A DNA stretch of 64,000 bases from Styela clava (GCF_964204865.1 NC_135250.1:1178001-1242000), one strand, 5' to 3'. Positions 12,366 to 25,611 are shown, counted from the first letter of the stretch. The notes: generated by a model not told the origin, from the sequence alone. Program-made: numbers and translations.

Positions 12366-15300
12366 TCAGAATAAGAGCACAAGCGTATGCGTCATCAGTG
12401 AAATGGCAATTAACGTCATAAATGACCATGACGTCACGCTAAATGCGTCATCTTCTCCAGCTTGACCTTTTTCATGTTCTGCGTTACCTTCAGTTGGAAC
12501 GATTGTTTCTTTAGTTACTGAATTTATAACAAATTTGGGTGACATCGTTTGTTTGTTTGGTAATTTGATGGCGTCATCATTGGTGGTGACTTCACTTTCA
12601 TCCATTCCTCCATCGCTGATAGTAGTGCCACCGTATGCTTCATAATAATCACAGTCTCTTTCGTCGTCGCCATGAATACAATCGATGACGTCATCGCATA
12701 CTTTTTGATCCCGAATGCATGTACTGTTCAGGCAAAAGTACATGTCGTGGGTCTCAAATTCACTGTAAAGAAATAAAAATGTCAAGGCAATAGGCAATAA
12801 ATTGCATCTCAGATCAGGTTTTGGGTGGAATTTATCTACGATCTTTATCTCGTATATGGGGCCATTCCGCTTACAGTGTATTAGATAGCGATTTGAAATT
12901 TTAGATTATCAAAATACAGAAAGATTGAAAAGCTCGAAGATTTGAGAGTTGGCATATCGACATGTGACCGGAAGAAAAGCGTGGTTTGACAGTTAGGTAT
13001 ATTGTATTTTCTCACTCTGGGATAAATGAGAAAAAATCCTATGATCTGTACATACTTTATACTTGAAGCGCAGTCTATTTCATCGCTGCAATCTCCACAG
13101 TCATCAACATCGTCGCAAACTTGATCTTTCATGATGCATTTTTCATTCTCACACTCGAAGCTGGAACAAAGAATTATAAAATTGTCATTTCAGTGAACAT
13201 TTTATCCTCAAACCAACATTTTGCAAAGTTTAACAGATATAATTTATCTAAAATATCGCGTCTCGTAGGATTCGGTGGAAATAATAATAGTAAGAGCCTA
13301 TTTATTGCCTCATTCATCTCTAAGAACTGAAAATTTGAAATCGATTGGTACATAAGTTGTGGAGAGATGCGATTTGTATAACAAACGAATAATACAAACA
13401 AAAACACTTTAAACGACAGATCAGTACGTTCGAAGTATGTGAACCAAGATGGCGGACACCGGAACGTATTATGTGTACCAGGTCAGGCCAATTCATCCTT
13501 ATTTTACTTCTATTACGAGTTCGGGGATTAGTCAAGTGACTCCCGTAGTATTTGTACTTACAATTATGGCCGCACCCTAACCTGGTACACATACTACGTT
13601 TTGGTGTCCGCCATCTTGGTTCACATACTTCGGGAGTACCGACAGATCTACAGTGGAAGGACAGTGGGTTCCCAAACTCATTCGTTAAATTCCTTCCTAC
13701 CCATATTTTCGAACTTCCAATCTTTAGAGCATCGATGCAGTGTTATGCGCAAGACGCACTCCCGTTTTTGTGCAGCTTAAGTAGCCTATGATGTGTTCAT
13801 GAATAAGTAATATAGTAAAAATAAAAAACTAATGAATATTAGTGATGCTACAGAGCACAATTGCTCCGCCGAAGCGCGGGGTAATCTCTCCTGGTTAGGA
13901 AACGTTGCGTTGAGTTAATTACTGAGATAGATTTAGCACAAACCTATCCGCACAGTAGCATTCGTCGCTTCGAAATCCATCATTGCAATCGTCTTTGCCA
14001 TCACAGAGAAACTCTTGCGCCACCATGCGTCCGTTTCGACATTTGAAATCTTCGGAACATTCGGGAGCACCGGGGGCCTTGAAAGCCAAAAGTGTATTTT
14101 GATATGAGTTTGACGTATTTAAACAAGTGAGGAATTCTTAAATAAATGGACACGGAAGTTTAATGACTAACAATGCCAAATATAAGGAAGCCCCTTACTA
14201 AACGTGAGATATCAGTGGTACATGTCATTGTTCGGAACGAAAGGTGAAATGAGCATCTTTTTTAACAATAATATGGTCATTGTAACGTCAGTCGAATTGC
14301 GGCATAATGTTGAAATGAGCATCTTTTTTAACAATAATATGGTCATTGTAACGTCAGTCGAATTGCGGCATAATGTTAAAAAGTTGTATCGAAGATGTGA
14401 TTAGCAATATTAGGGGTAAAATGTTGTCTCCCGTTCAACCTTAGGAAAATTACAAAAGAAATAATCATCTAAAACTTTGAAATTCTTTTAACAATAGCAA
14501 TTCCAACAATAGAAATTTACAATATTCGCCAGGAAACCAGGCGACAAAGTGCCTGTCTTTCGCCTCGCGTTGTTGCACATTCCGCATATGACCTGGGGTA
14601 GAACAATCACTGTAGTTTTTTGTGGAGTCAGTTGGGTCATGGACATTAAAGTGCATTAACTGTACCGTCGTGAAATATTATTGGATTGGAAAAAAAAATT
14701 TATGAATTCATAAATTAAATATGGCGTCATTAAATAATGACATCATCTGATTACCTCATCAGAATTATCGCCACAGTCATCGTATCCATCACAGATTGAA
14801 GTATTATCTACGCATTTCTTTGTGACGTCACAGATGAAAGTTCCCGCGCAACCGCACTCGTCAGAGCGGAACCCATCATTACAATCGTCTCCTCCGTCAC
14901 AGAGTAGGTCGGACACAATACATCTAGTATGACCTGAGAGAGATAGGAGAAAATTTTATATTAAAAGGCATATTTTTAGTGGCATTTATTGATAGCAGTG
15001 GTACCAAGAGGGTCGCTAGTTTGCGGAGTCGGAGCAGAAGTCATATACATGTATTCCCCGGAGTCAACATTTTGTTCTTCCCGGGTTAGGAGCTGAACCA
15101 GCTTATGAACATCAGAGTCACGAACCGTAGTTTGCTTATTCATGGTCAGGGATTGCGAGACATGTGGAACTTTACTCGGACTTATGACAAATACGCGTCA
15201 CCGGGTTCATTTTAGTTTTTCCTTTCTCGACAGGCAAGTATGTTTCGATGTGCCAAAGCGTCTCAGATCGTTACATTTTCAATTAATTTAAAAATTCACT

Positions 15301-18300
15301 ATACCTTGATATTCTTTGCATTTAAATGTGTCGTCACAATCACACTCATCGCTTCTATATCCATCCATACAATCATCTATTCCGTTACATAATAATGACG
15401 TCATAATTATTTTCCCGCCAACGCAAGAAAAATTCGAATACTTTGATGTTGTGATATCGCTCTCAGGGATATCGGTCGATACATCAAAAATTGCCCCAAA
15501 GTCAGTAGTTACTTCAGGCAATGCTTTTATTGTCGTTTGCTCAGCTTTTTTCCTTGTTTCTTCCGTGGGCATTACAATGGCTGGTTGGGTAGTATTTTGA
15601 AATACAATGTTGACGTTAGGTGTGACGTCATTAGTACTACCTTCCGTAACTTCTGCCCGTGTCGTCATGTAGTTGGTTGTCGGTGAAACGATTGTTTCGT
15701 CACTATTGTCTTTGCAATCGTCGATTCCGTTTCCTTCAAAACATGATAGATTTTGGATGTTGAATTATGAATAGTGGTGATCTTATCAAAAACAAGAGAG
15801 CGATGCTCAAATATATGGACACGAATACTAAAACGAAGAAGTATGGGTCTGCAATATGTCACAATAGACTACCTACAGGTACCGCAGTCTTCACGATTTC
15901 GTCTGACCACAAAACGCGAACGCGGAACCTCCACAAGGTTCGTGATTTTTGATGAAGTCATCACACACAAAAAACTAATCCCATATTGTTCACAGGAATT
16001 TTTGAATGTGATAGCCTTCTAGCCATGAATACAGTCTTCAACCGCTGGAAATTCCAAAGCAAATAGTCTAGCAGTTAGTGCGAAACAATATAAACAACAA
16101 CAACAATATAATAACAAACCGATCCATATGTACATTTTGTGTTCAATTATTCAGACATTCAAGGGCATTCAAAATGAAAATATAGTCGATATATATAAGT
16201 ATTGAAATATTGATTTTTTTGTGAATAGTAATTAGTTTGAATAATAATTTTAATTTAAAACGGTATCTTTTAGGCTAACATTGGGAAGCAACAAACAGGC
16301 GGAAGATATATATAGTAAATGCCCCACCTTCTAATTATCCTAAGTCTACACTTGAAAAACAGAATTAAGAAAACATTCAATCTTCTATAACAGGATAATA
16401 CCGCATTTAGAAATTTTATGAACTTATTTGGGGCAAAATCGCTCCTGATAACGTGTTGATTATTTTTTTTAAACATTTTGACCTCTGCACCAGGGTTATG
16501 TCACGTGTCAGTTAATCACTGCTCCGAATTATGTCGTCATACACGCGCCAGACCAGGAGCCGCGCATGGTGTTTCGTGGCTTCACAGCCCTGACTGTGAA
16601 TTTGCGTTCATGATCTGGTTTTTCATGATCAGTAGGCGGTAGGTCTTAGGTTGGATCTAGTTTAGTGGGATTAGACCTCAGCGTAAAACAGGAAACAATA
16701 AAATGGAAACTATACGAAGCATCAGCACTTGTCCGTTAGGGTGACATTATTCCGATGAGTGCCGGAAGATGAAATACAGTGAACACTCGTTTTCCACAGA
16801 TAGCAGTCTATGTTGTATCTGATCTAGTACTGTGGAATTATACCTTTTACGTAACACGGTAAACAAGGGCCAAAATACAAGTGCCGGCACTCGCTGGTTA
16901 GTGTGGATTGGTTACACGCATGGATTACATACATGAGTGACGTTAGAAGGATTCCTGTTTCCGGAGGATTTGGGAACGTACTGACGAAGACCAGTTCAGG
17001 TTAGTCATTATTATCAATATATCTCTGTTACATTGTAACTAGGCGTGTTCATTATTACACGACCATACCCTTATTTGTACTCGTTTACGCATGTTTATAT
17101 TGTACTGCCGTCTACACGGTAGAGCGGTAGGTAAGGCGAGAAGGCAGTTCGTGAAGACTCATTTTACAAAAATTAAGCCCGCCAAGTGCTGATATAACTA
17201 TTTTTTGAGCGTTGGGTTGGAAGATAAGATACAATTTTATTGCAAGCTGATAACCTATATTCTACAGAGCTGATGCGGGGATTTTTGACCGAAATAACAT
17301 AACCTAGTTTATCCCAATCTCGTATAAATAGAATATATAAAACCCAAAATAAGTATTGAGGTATACTGTTTGGTGACGAAGTGGTGTAGCTAAATTTCTT
17401 ACTGAATTAAAATCATTTCAGCAAAATTTTAGCTTTTTGCACACTATTGTCGGGTTTGAATTATAGTGTCGCAGGTTCAGTCAAATATTGAATACTAAAT
17501 GATATATATTTGATTTGACACATCTCCGTCATAAGTACTGGTATATTTATAAATCTTCTAGTGCACGAGTGTTGCTTGCGAGTTTTCTATCAATATTCTT
17601 TCAAATGAGGTGACGCTACTTTGAGCAGACTTCTGTATATAAGATAATAACTACCTGTTAGATTACGATTTATACACATGCCATTGTTACATAAGAATGT
17701 ATGTTCACATCCACATTCGTCACTTGTGTCTTCACAATCATTCTTGCCATTACACAATTGGTTGTTCAAAACGCACCTGTGATGTGATAATATGCATGTT
17801 AGCCAAATGTTGTTATTTTTGGTTGCTAAATTATATGAACACGCTCGTCTTTGCTCAGTGCCTCAAAAATGTCGTGTCCCACTTGTCTTCTTTTCAGAAA
17901 ACTCGTCCCAATTTGCTACACTTGCTTACTGTTATAAGTTGGGGTAGATATATATTGTGCGGCAAATTTTCAAATTAATCATATGAAATAGATTTTATGT
18001 TGTATTCTGGGTTATGATGAATATAATACAATTTGGACAAGTGTGAGACTGAGTGGGACAAATGGGACACGCAATTATTTACAACTTTAAGTTAACTTCG
18101 CCCGTGAATTTTATTTTCTCGGGTTCATGTATACTGTTTATTAATTTATTCTTTTCAGTATGATTGTCGCGATCTGTATTTCTCTTGCGTGGGTGAGTGG
18201 ACATAAACGCTAATCACAGCGTTTGCTATGAACATTTCTCTAGATTTTGCCCATTTCCAATCTTTCGCCCTTGCATGTGTTTTTTATTCGTGTTCGGTGT

Positions 18301-21300
18301 TGTAGACAAGAGATCGAATAAAATTGTATTGTCGTGTATTGAATTTGTGAGACAACTTCTTTTGTAGCATCAACAGAATACGGATGTCGTTGCTCGATAA
18401 CCAGTAATAGTGTCTCGCCTCCCATCACCCTGAACTTGTTACTTATCGATTTTAATAGGTAAGTATGTTGATAGGTATTTGTCTGTCTGTGTGTTTGTCT
18501 GTCTGTCTGTTAGATGCATGCGATATCTCACGAAAGCGAGATTGAATCTGTTCCAGATTTTGCATGTGCATTTATTATATGTTGAACCAGAAGCCTATTG
18601 ATTTTGGATGATTAATGTCGTATAATAAGCGAGTTATTAATTAATTAGTGATAGGACACAAGGTGCCACTATGGAGTAAGAGCGCTGTTTTGGGGGATCC
18701 CCTAACTTTCGATCGATAAGTCTTCGGTCTCTGATCGATATTCTTGTTTTTGTATTGTTTATTTATTAGAGTGGAATTTAGTATGGTGGAAAAATAAATT
18801 ATTGATTACTGACTCGGATTCGAATTCCATAAATGCATGTGCAAAAAGTTTTTCTGGATTCATTAGGGGTTTTTGGAAAATGCTGTTTAGTTACGCTCAC
18901 TACTCTGAAAAGCGTCCAAAACGTGTTAGCCATTTAAATATTTAAATTTTTGACATTGTTTGGGGATCAGACCATGGAAGTGCATATTTCAAGTAGACGA
19001 AAGTTTGCGAAAAACTTGAAAATAAACTATCTTATATTTCGTTATTGCTCAGATTGTGGCCTTACTCTTTAAAGTTTAGTAAAATGTCGTCACAACTAAC
19101 GCATAAATTAATACATATTTTTGTAATGTAATGTACACCATATATCAGTGGTTCCCAAACTTTTTTCATATCGTTACCCATAAATCGGATTATCATTAAC
19201 TCAATTCCCCTTTTCATAAAAATACAGTAGTCATACCGTTATCACTTTTTCTTCAACCAAAAATGGCGATAACCCCAAGTCCCAACACTTTAAGATGCAT
19301 ACCTGCGCTAGCTCACATTTTAGTCTACAATCTATACGGCGAAGTATTGGTATCATGTCCCTACGAACCGCTTGACTAGGCTTATCTACTAAATGCGAGC
19401 ATTGCATGCCCAGCTTTTACGCAGTCTAGTCAGGGTCGGGAATTACAACAGAAAATGTTAAAACAGTGAACGTCTGGAATTCCCCCTAAAGTGAGACAAA
19501 TTAGTTTTTAGAGGGGAATTACCCTCAGTTTGGAAACCACTGCTCTATATCATGCTACTCCAATACCTTCCATTATTACAAGTGAAACTATCATGGCAAA
19601 CGCATTCGTCCGAGGAATCTCCACAGTCGTCTCGACCATCGCATTTCTTGGAGGTTTCGACTCTGTTACCATTGTCACACCTAAACAAATGAATTAAATA
19701 AATTCAATTCCAGCTTATGCACAGTTTTATCCCTAGGTTTATTACTCCCACTAGCAACCTAGTTACTCGTATGGATATAAAACGTTAAGCAATTCTTATT
19801 AGCAAGACAATGTGGTGACATTTATTTGTAATGATATTTAGATTTCACTGTAGACTTCACGCTTCACGTTCATCAAATTTGAAAAAATAATAGAATATAG
19901 CAATTTTTCATCAATTCTTGTGCAGAACACCAAAAGGGAAAAATTATTTATAAGGCAGTGTAATGCCCCAAAGTAGGCCGTTTTACACTAAATTCTTTCA
20001 AGACTTATTTTTTCTCAATCCATGATTCGTATGTCTACAAGTACAAGATGTCGGCCCATAGACTAGATAAGCATCACTTGGCTGGGATAAAGTTTAGTGC
20101 GTTGCATTTAACTATATTTACACCGCAATATAAAGGTTTTCGGTCTGATTTCTATGACCTTACCCAGGATGCAATAAATTAGACAGACAATGCCGAAGAT
20201 TGTCTCATTACTGGTTGATCCTTACGTATCAGTGGCCGCTTGCTATAGAGCCTTGTTAGAAGTGAAAGTGTCACAAGGCCCCAAATAAAATTGTTTTCTT
20301 GCGCTTCTTGTTCCCTATGCCTATGCCACGAAGACGTAATTAAATTCGCTCATATATTTTTTTAAAAAAACGTTCAGCCAAGGTAACTATTTTCCACTTG
20401 GGCTGTGAGAAAAACGAGTTTTTCATTAAACGATCGGAACTTCTGCTCATAACGCGAATCGCAAGCAGCCGGTCATAGGTCATACTATGTTGCTAAGGGT
20501 AGAGAAGCGTTTTTGCACCCTGGGCAGATAAATTACGTGCACAACGCCGAAACAGTAAGATTCCGATTTTTCCCTAAATAGTTAATCTTAATGTAGTTGT
20601 GGCCGCTTGTACATAGCCTTGTTTTGGGCTAATAAGTGACAATCCACCAGAAATTTGTTTACGCCCTGTTTACATGAAATACCAAGATTGTATTATTCAC
20701 CTGAAACCATCGCAGGAGAGCTCGTCTGTGCCATCCCCGCAATCGTCGTTTTCATCGCAAATTTTGAACGAATCGATGCACCTAAAAAGTTATATGCATG
20801 TGAGATATTGTTGATGTGCCTTTCTTTGAGGCAAGCATAAATTGAAATGAAATTGAAGAATACCAAATGTAAGCATTGAATTTATAAACTGGTTACTTAT
20901 TTGTATATTTCCAACTATAATTCCTTCTAGGAAAGCTAGGGTTGCTAATACAGGTTACAAACCATAAACGAAACTCACAAATTTGTTGGTTACTTCTACG
21001 AACAGAAATTAAAATTAGTTTAACACAACTTCTTTTTTCCTGTATGACCATTTCTAAAAGTTTTAGTAATTCAAGACACTTTGAAGTGCCAAGAAATCTG
21101 AGACTATAAATATTTGTAACGCAGAAAATACCGATTGAACCGAGTCTTTCCATGGCAGGTCAAGGTTAATACGATCGGAAAAACAACCACAAAATTTCAA
21201 ATAACTGAAGTTATAGAGAGGCATAAAAACTTCTCCCAGTTCAATGTCTGAAAACTTTTTTTGAGGGACAAGTTTTTGTGTTTTTTTTATGTTAGGTCCA

Positions 21301-24300
21301 GTCCAGTATCAATATTCGTACATGGCATCGCTACAAAACTTACATGCCGTTTCCACACGTAAAAGAATTTGTGCAGTTGCATTCGTCTGAGTGGTATTTG
21401 TCATAACAGTCGTCCAACCCATCGCAGACAAGCTTCTGGGAAATCTGCAAAATAGTGGTAGATGATAGATTTATTCAAGAAAAAAAGTTTGTACATAGAA
21501 AGATTAGTCCCTAACTGATAAAGTGACTTATATTTATTGGTTTTCCGTGACGTTGGAAAAGGTATAAAACATGAGCCAATATCTACAGTAATTTGTGGAT
21601 TCATGGTATGTTTTGGGTATAATGGCTATTAATATTCAATCGAATATTCCAAGTCTTTATAGAATGTTGGTTTAATTGAATGTTTTTGATTAGGATATAT
21701 ATAAAACGTAGGCATATGACTCCAGTATTCACAGAAAGTTGGAAAGTTTGTGTGTAAGGTTTTATAGCGAAAGATAACCCATCGTATATTTAATCGAAGG
21801 TTTTCAAGATCCGTGTATATCTAATAGAGCTAGTTGCGACCAGTTGCATTTGCAAAATGTTTTGGGTTTTAAAACCAATTCATCCAATTATAATCAGTAT
21901 CCCAAATTCAGGTCATTTGCATGTATGTTGTTTCATTGAATATCAGCAATCAATTCATTCTTAAATCCTGTTCAAATTTAATTATTGTATGGAGCAGTGG
22001 TTTCCAAACCACGGCCCGCAAGTGAATTACGGCCCTCGTAACAATTTAATATGACCCGCCGAACTTGAGGGAAATAGTTTAACTTTAACACCTTATGTTT
22101 TTTTTTTTCTGAATACCGCAAAATGATACGCCATTATCACAGGTCAAGCACGTGCATATTCTTAACAATTCAATTATACCGGTATCTCAATTATACGTAC
22201 AGATAACGGCCCCTTGCGAACACTCCCCTCTCCTGGCCCGCGAATATTCTTCCGCCCCCAATTTGGCCCCCGGTCAATCAACTTTGGGAACCACTGATAC
22301 AGAGAGTTGAACTAAGTTGTAATAAATTGGGTAGGCATTGCTAAATCGAATGAAATGTCGCTGCTTACATGTCGGTACCTTCGTATGCAAAGCCTTGTTC
22401 AGTGTGATAAAGCATATATTTCATGTGAGTTGATTGTTGATAAGTGAACTGAATTTAAGTCGAAAGGACAAATTATTAGCTTGCATAGAGTGTCAACACA
22501 AAAAGTACAGAAAGATTGTGAATTTCCAATCTAGCAGACCGTTGTTTCTTTTAAAAGCCCTATTTTGATTAACAATACTAAGTAATATATAGACTTGTTA
22601 AAAGAATTACAAATAAAAACTCCCGGATAAAACAATATAAATTAATACCTTCACGCCATTTGAACATTGAAACATCGTACAATTCGCCTCCTCTTCGCTT
22701 TCATCTGATCCGTCTGCACAGTCGAAGAAACTGTCACAAACAAATCTAAAACAAAAACTTCAACTTTTAGCGAAATAATAAGCCCAATGTATTTTTAAAA
22801 AGAAACTATCCTTGGACCTCCTGAAGTATGCGCACCAAGATGGCGCACAACCTGAACTCAGGTTGTGTACCAGGTTAGGGTTCAGGTTATGCGACATCTT
22901 GGTGCGCATACTTCAGGAGCACCCTATCCTTTCTATGCGTCCAGGCGATGTAAGAATTCCGTGTGTTATAGTTTTGAATTAAACGATGAGCTTCTTAGAA
23001 CTTTGTAAGCATATTTGTAGCGTTTGATACGTGTCTGCCGTGTCGGGCACAGCCGATTTGATTATTACAAAACTACACCGGAAATTATTCAAATGAATCG
23101 GTATTTAAAAATATTGTACAATTCGGAACCTTTGCGAAGTTATACGAGCAAAGTGGTAGTATTCTTTAAGGTGTTAAAATGTTTGAATATGAAATAAGAT
23201 GGCGTCAAATATAAAACTGACGTCCTAATGCGTAAGTATGACTCCGTAATACCATTCGAGGTAGGTAAATTCTCACCATAACTCCCACCATCAAAACTCC
23301 AGTAGTGAATAAAATGACAGTTTCATACGACGCTTACTCACGACATCGCTCGGAAAAAGTTCCAGCAATGGCAACCACTAGTATGCAAGGAGCGACCATA
23401 AAATAACAGTAAAATTCCCGTTTTAGCATTGCTTATACAATTTATTACACCATGCAAGAGGCGGTGTGTATGGGTTTTGAGCACAAAATTTGTGATGCTA
23501 TCGTAGTTAAGTAAGAAAGCTTTAACCATGACACTTGCCTGGAACTAATTTTTCTTCCGTCGTTGCAATTAAAAAATACGCAAGAATCCGATTCATCGCT
23601 TTGGTCAGCACAATCGATAATTTCATCACATTGTTGGGACTCCGGGATGCATTTCAGCCCATCGTGACAACGAAACTCGTACGATTTGCATTCCTGTAAC
23701 AAATATTCAATAAATTTGGGAGAATATGAAAGACTGTTTTTGTATGTTAGTGTTTTAATTGACCTCTTCGTTCAATTTCACCAAGACCTATTCTGAGAAT
23801 TCTGACCTATGTAAAAATTAAATTATTCCTATTCTGGCCGGTCATGAACCGGTAACTCCCGCCAAAAATCAAAATTACACATTTAATTTGGCAAAATTCA
23901 GGCTCGACCTAACCTGGGAAAAAGTGGGAAATAGCGGAAACAAAACATATGCGTTTAAAATAATTTAATAAATATAGAAAATTAATTAACCCGTTTACTG
24001 TAAGAGTGCCTATCAAACAAAGAAAGTTATGTCCAAAGGAATTTTCCAACAACTTCAGCAAAAATTCTTTTCTAAATAGCCGTTTTCTTAATTGTATTGA
24101 CCTGAACTGCGCGGCCTGTACTGTCCCTCGCACCAATCGGCAATTATTGGTGCATAAGTCTATGTTTCAATGTAATGTATGTACGCGATTCAATAGCAGA
24201 CAATTCAATTTAATGAGAAATTTGCTGCTATCATTCTTGATATCAAACTTGATATCAAACGTGTTGGTTCGCGTTTCCAATGAAGTTTCTGAGAGCGTTG

Positions 24301-25611
24301 ACTTTCACACGAATTCTCTGATTGGTCTTGACACTGTCAAATTACGAAACGTGCGAGCTTCTCAGTCAGTTTAACTTTAACGAGGCAAATACTATGTCAT
24401 CTCGAAGTCCTCCATTAGGATGTTTGCCGTTGTGGGATATATTAATTAAGGTATTATATTGAAATATATATTTGCCGACACGGTAGAAAGGTTGGCGCCG
24501 ATCGGCAGCATAGCACCATTAATATATAGTCCCAGTGTCTCCTAGCACTCCAGTGATCGCCTGTAAGTTTGCTTAGAGATGAGTCACCTTTATTTCTGCG
24601 TGACTGCGAGTAACATTACTAAAATTTCCTCAAAAAACTTTAAACTACCCAAGTCCTAAACGGCCTATTTATTCATCGATGCGCACACATTGCCACACAC
24701 AGTTCAATCATTTATTTAATATATCTGAAACTGAAGCTTACGTTCGACCATAAAGTAGTCGGTTCCATTGGAAAGTTAGATACAGTGTTAAATCACTTTT
24801 TTATTCACGTAGAAGTATTTGAGATATTAATAGGTCCTAATTGAGACATAACACGCGCTACAAATTCAATAGTGCGTATTGGCTTGGTTAGGACAGAAAT
24901 GCTAGCGTCCACCGTATATAATTTTGAATTTAGTTTTAGACAATTTGTCGACGTTCCTATAGTATACCCACCAAGCTTGTCGCTCGTTCAGTCCTAATTC
25001 CGTGATTTTCTGTTTCGCAATTGACAAAAATCGCTGTAAAAAAAAACTAATTTTCATTCGGCATCAAAAATGATAAGAGAAGTAATATACAAAGTCGTGG
25101 TATATTTTAGTACGGATTCCTATGCTATTTGGGCACTAACAGAAACGCTGTTCAATCAGTGAGGTAGTTTGGTTATTCATAAAAAATTGATTTTCTATAT
25201 ATAGAGCTTAGACTTGGAACGTTTCCGCATGACTAAGAAAAATCGAACAAGAGCCAATAGTAGCACTATTCACTGTATACAGTATTAGAAGACTAAGAGT
25301 ATAGATTGCTGGATGAAAGATAGTCGCTCAACATGAACTACTCAATTAATTAGCTATAGACTAGGAGTACCGCTTCATGATACTCCCCAACCCAGGCCAT
25401 AAACCTTCGATTTGACAATAAATCAATTGGACTCTAGCTCTATGCTCCATTTCCGTAGTTATCCGTGAGTTTGTTTAACTTTTACTTTTGAGTTAGTACG
25501 CGTGAAGTTGCTTTAGGAAAATTTATTGAAAATCAGTAATTTGAACTTACCATAAAGCAGAACAATGATTAACGATGTAGAAATATAGCTATTCCCTAGA
25601 TTCAACATCAT
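12366..25611 (-). CDS. LDL-receptor class A repeat protein, 13 modules, membrane tethered
   Basis: Exons, 5' to 3' on the minus strand: signal exon 25611-25551; candidate micro-exon 24009-23999; then 23693-23539, 22745-22649, 21444-21344, 20781-20701, 19680-19567, 17776-17655, 15733-15305, 14933-14755, 14077-13944, 13160-13056, 12762-12366. From 23693 on all phases agree and give 637 residues plus stop. The protein has 13 LDLa modules (Cys..F.C..G.C..C[DN]G..DC.D.SDE..C). A Thr-rich insert of about 90 residues separates modules 7 and 8. The tail is an acidic linker followed by a terminal hydrophobic stretch (TLIAISLMTHTLVLLF), suggesting a GPI signal or a short membrane anchor. LDLa modules bind calcium and basic ligand surfaces; the ligand here is unknown. 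Intron 1 after 23539 begins with GC. The link to the signal exon is the weakest part. Confidence 0.85.
13424..13639. mobile_element. Inverted-repeat MITE, copy 2 (intronic)
   Basis: The arms AAGTATGTGAACCAAGATGG and their complement (ACCAAGATGGCGGACACC inverted at 13605-13624) bound about 215 bp. The interior has CCCTAACCTGGTACAC. It lies in the intron between LDLa exons 14077-13944 and 13160-13056. Confidence 0.85.
14246..14377. repeat. Exact 66-bp tandem duplication
   Basis: The 66-bp unit starting GAAATGAGCATC and ending CATAATGTT occurs twice in a row with no mismatch that I can see. It lies in an intron of the LDLa gene. Because 66 is a multiple of three, an accidental open frame runs across it. 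Confidence 0.9.
15877..16044 (-). pseudogene. Decayed LDLa exon inside the LDLa gene
   Basis: On the minus strand a good acceptor (GGAATTTCCAG) is followed, in the phase that fits the upstream exon (17776-17655), by residues VEDCIHG and then an in-frame TAG. Farther on comes CEQYGISFLC, which resembles the start of an LDLa module (compare CEHTFLC in the preceding exon), and near the end NREDCGTC. The piece ends at a possible GTAGGT donor. Joining it would stop translation, so it looks like a dead exon. Its loss would explain why module 7 of the active gene lacks two cysteines. Confidence 0.45.
18470..18520. repeat. GTCTGT microsatellite at the edge of an interspersed repeat
   Basis: A (GTCT)n/(GTCTGT)n tract is followed by AGATGCATGCGATATCTCAC and further sequence to about 18760 that has the look of a dispersed repeat. 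It is intronic in the LDLa gene. Confidence 0.5.
19146..19542. mobile_element. Non-autonomous hAT-like element
   Basis: It starts CAGTGGTTCCCAAACTTTTT and ends AGTTTGGAAACCACTG, an inverted pair. The flanking octamers CCATATAT and CTCTATAT agree at six of eight positions, compatible with an old 8-bp target duplication. No transposase sequence is seen. Located in an LDLa intron. Confidence 0.75.
21995..22296. mobile_element. Non-autonomous hAT-like element with GGCCCGC ends
   Basis: CAGTGGTTTCCAAACCACGG at the left pairs with CAACTTTGGGAACCACTG at the right. Next to the ends are GCCCGCAAG and GGCCCGCG/GGCCCCCGG blocks, typical of abundant short hAT derivatives. Intronic in the LDLa gene. Confidence 0.75.
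22818..22919. mobile_element. Inverted-repeat MITE, copy 3 (compact)
   Basis: This is a nearly perfect hairpin of about 100 bp: CTCCTGAAGTATGCGCACCA at the left and its complement TGGTGCGCATACTTCAGGAG at the right, with AGGTTAGGGTTCAGG in the middle. It is a short form of the family, in the intron that follows LDLa exon 23693-23539. Confidence 0.85.
23999..24009 (-). other. Candidate 11-bp micro-exon of the LDLa gene
   Basis: On the minus strand GCACTCTTACA is preceded by ACTTTCTTTGTTTGATAG and followed by GTAAAC. The signal exon ends in phase 1 and the first LDLa exon starts in phase 0, so an exon of 3n+2 bases is needed. This 11-mer fits and would encode G-T-L-T between the signal peptide and the first module. 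It is the only candidate I found; a larger missed exon remains possible. Confidence 0.3.

Noticed and set aside
14204-14404. Small repeat protein encoded by the 66-bp duplication
   Set aside because: The frame exists only because 66 is divisible by three; it lies in an intron of a gene on the other strand.
25551-25611. Joining the signal exon directly to the LDLa exon at 23693
   Set aside because: The signal exon ends in phase 1 and the LDLa exon reads only in phase 0; a direct join breaks the frame.
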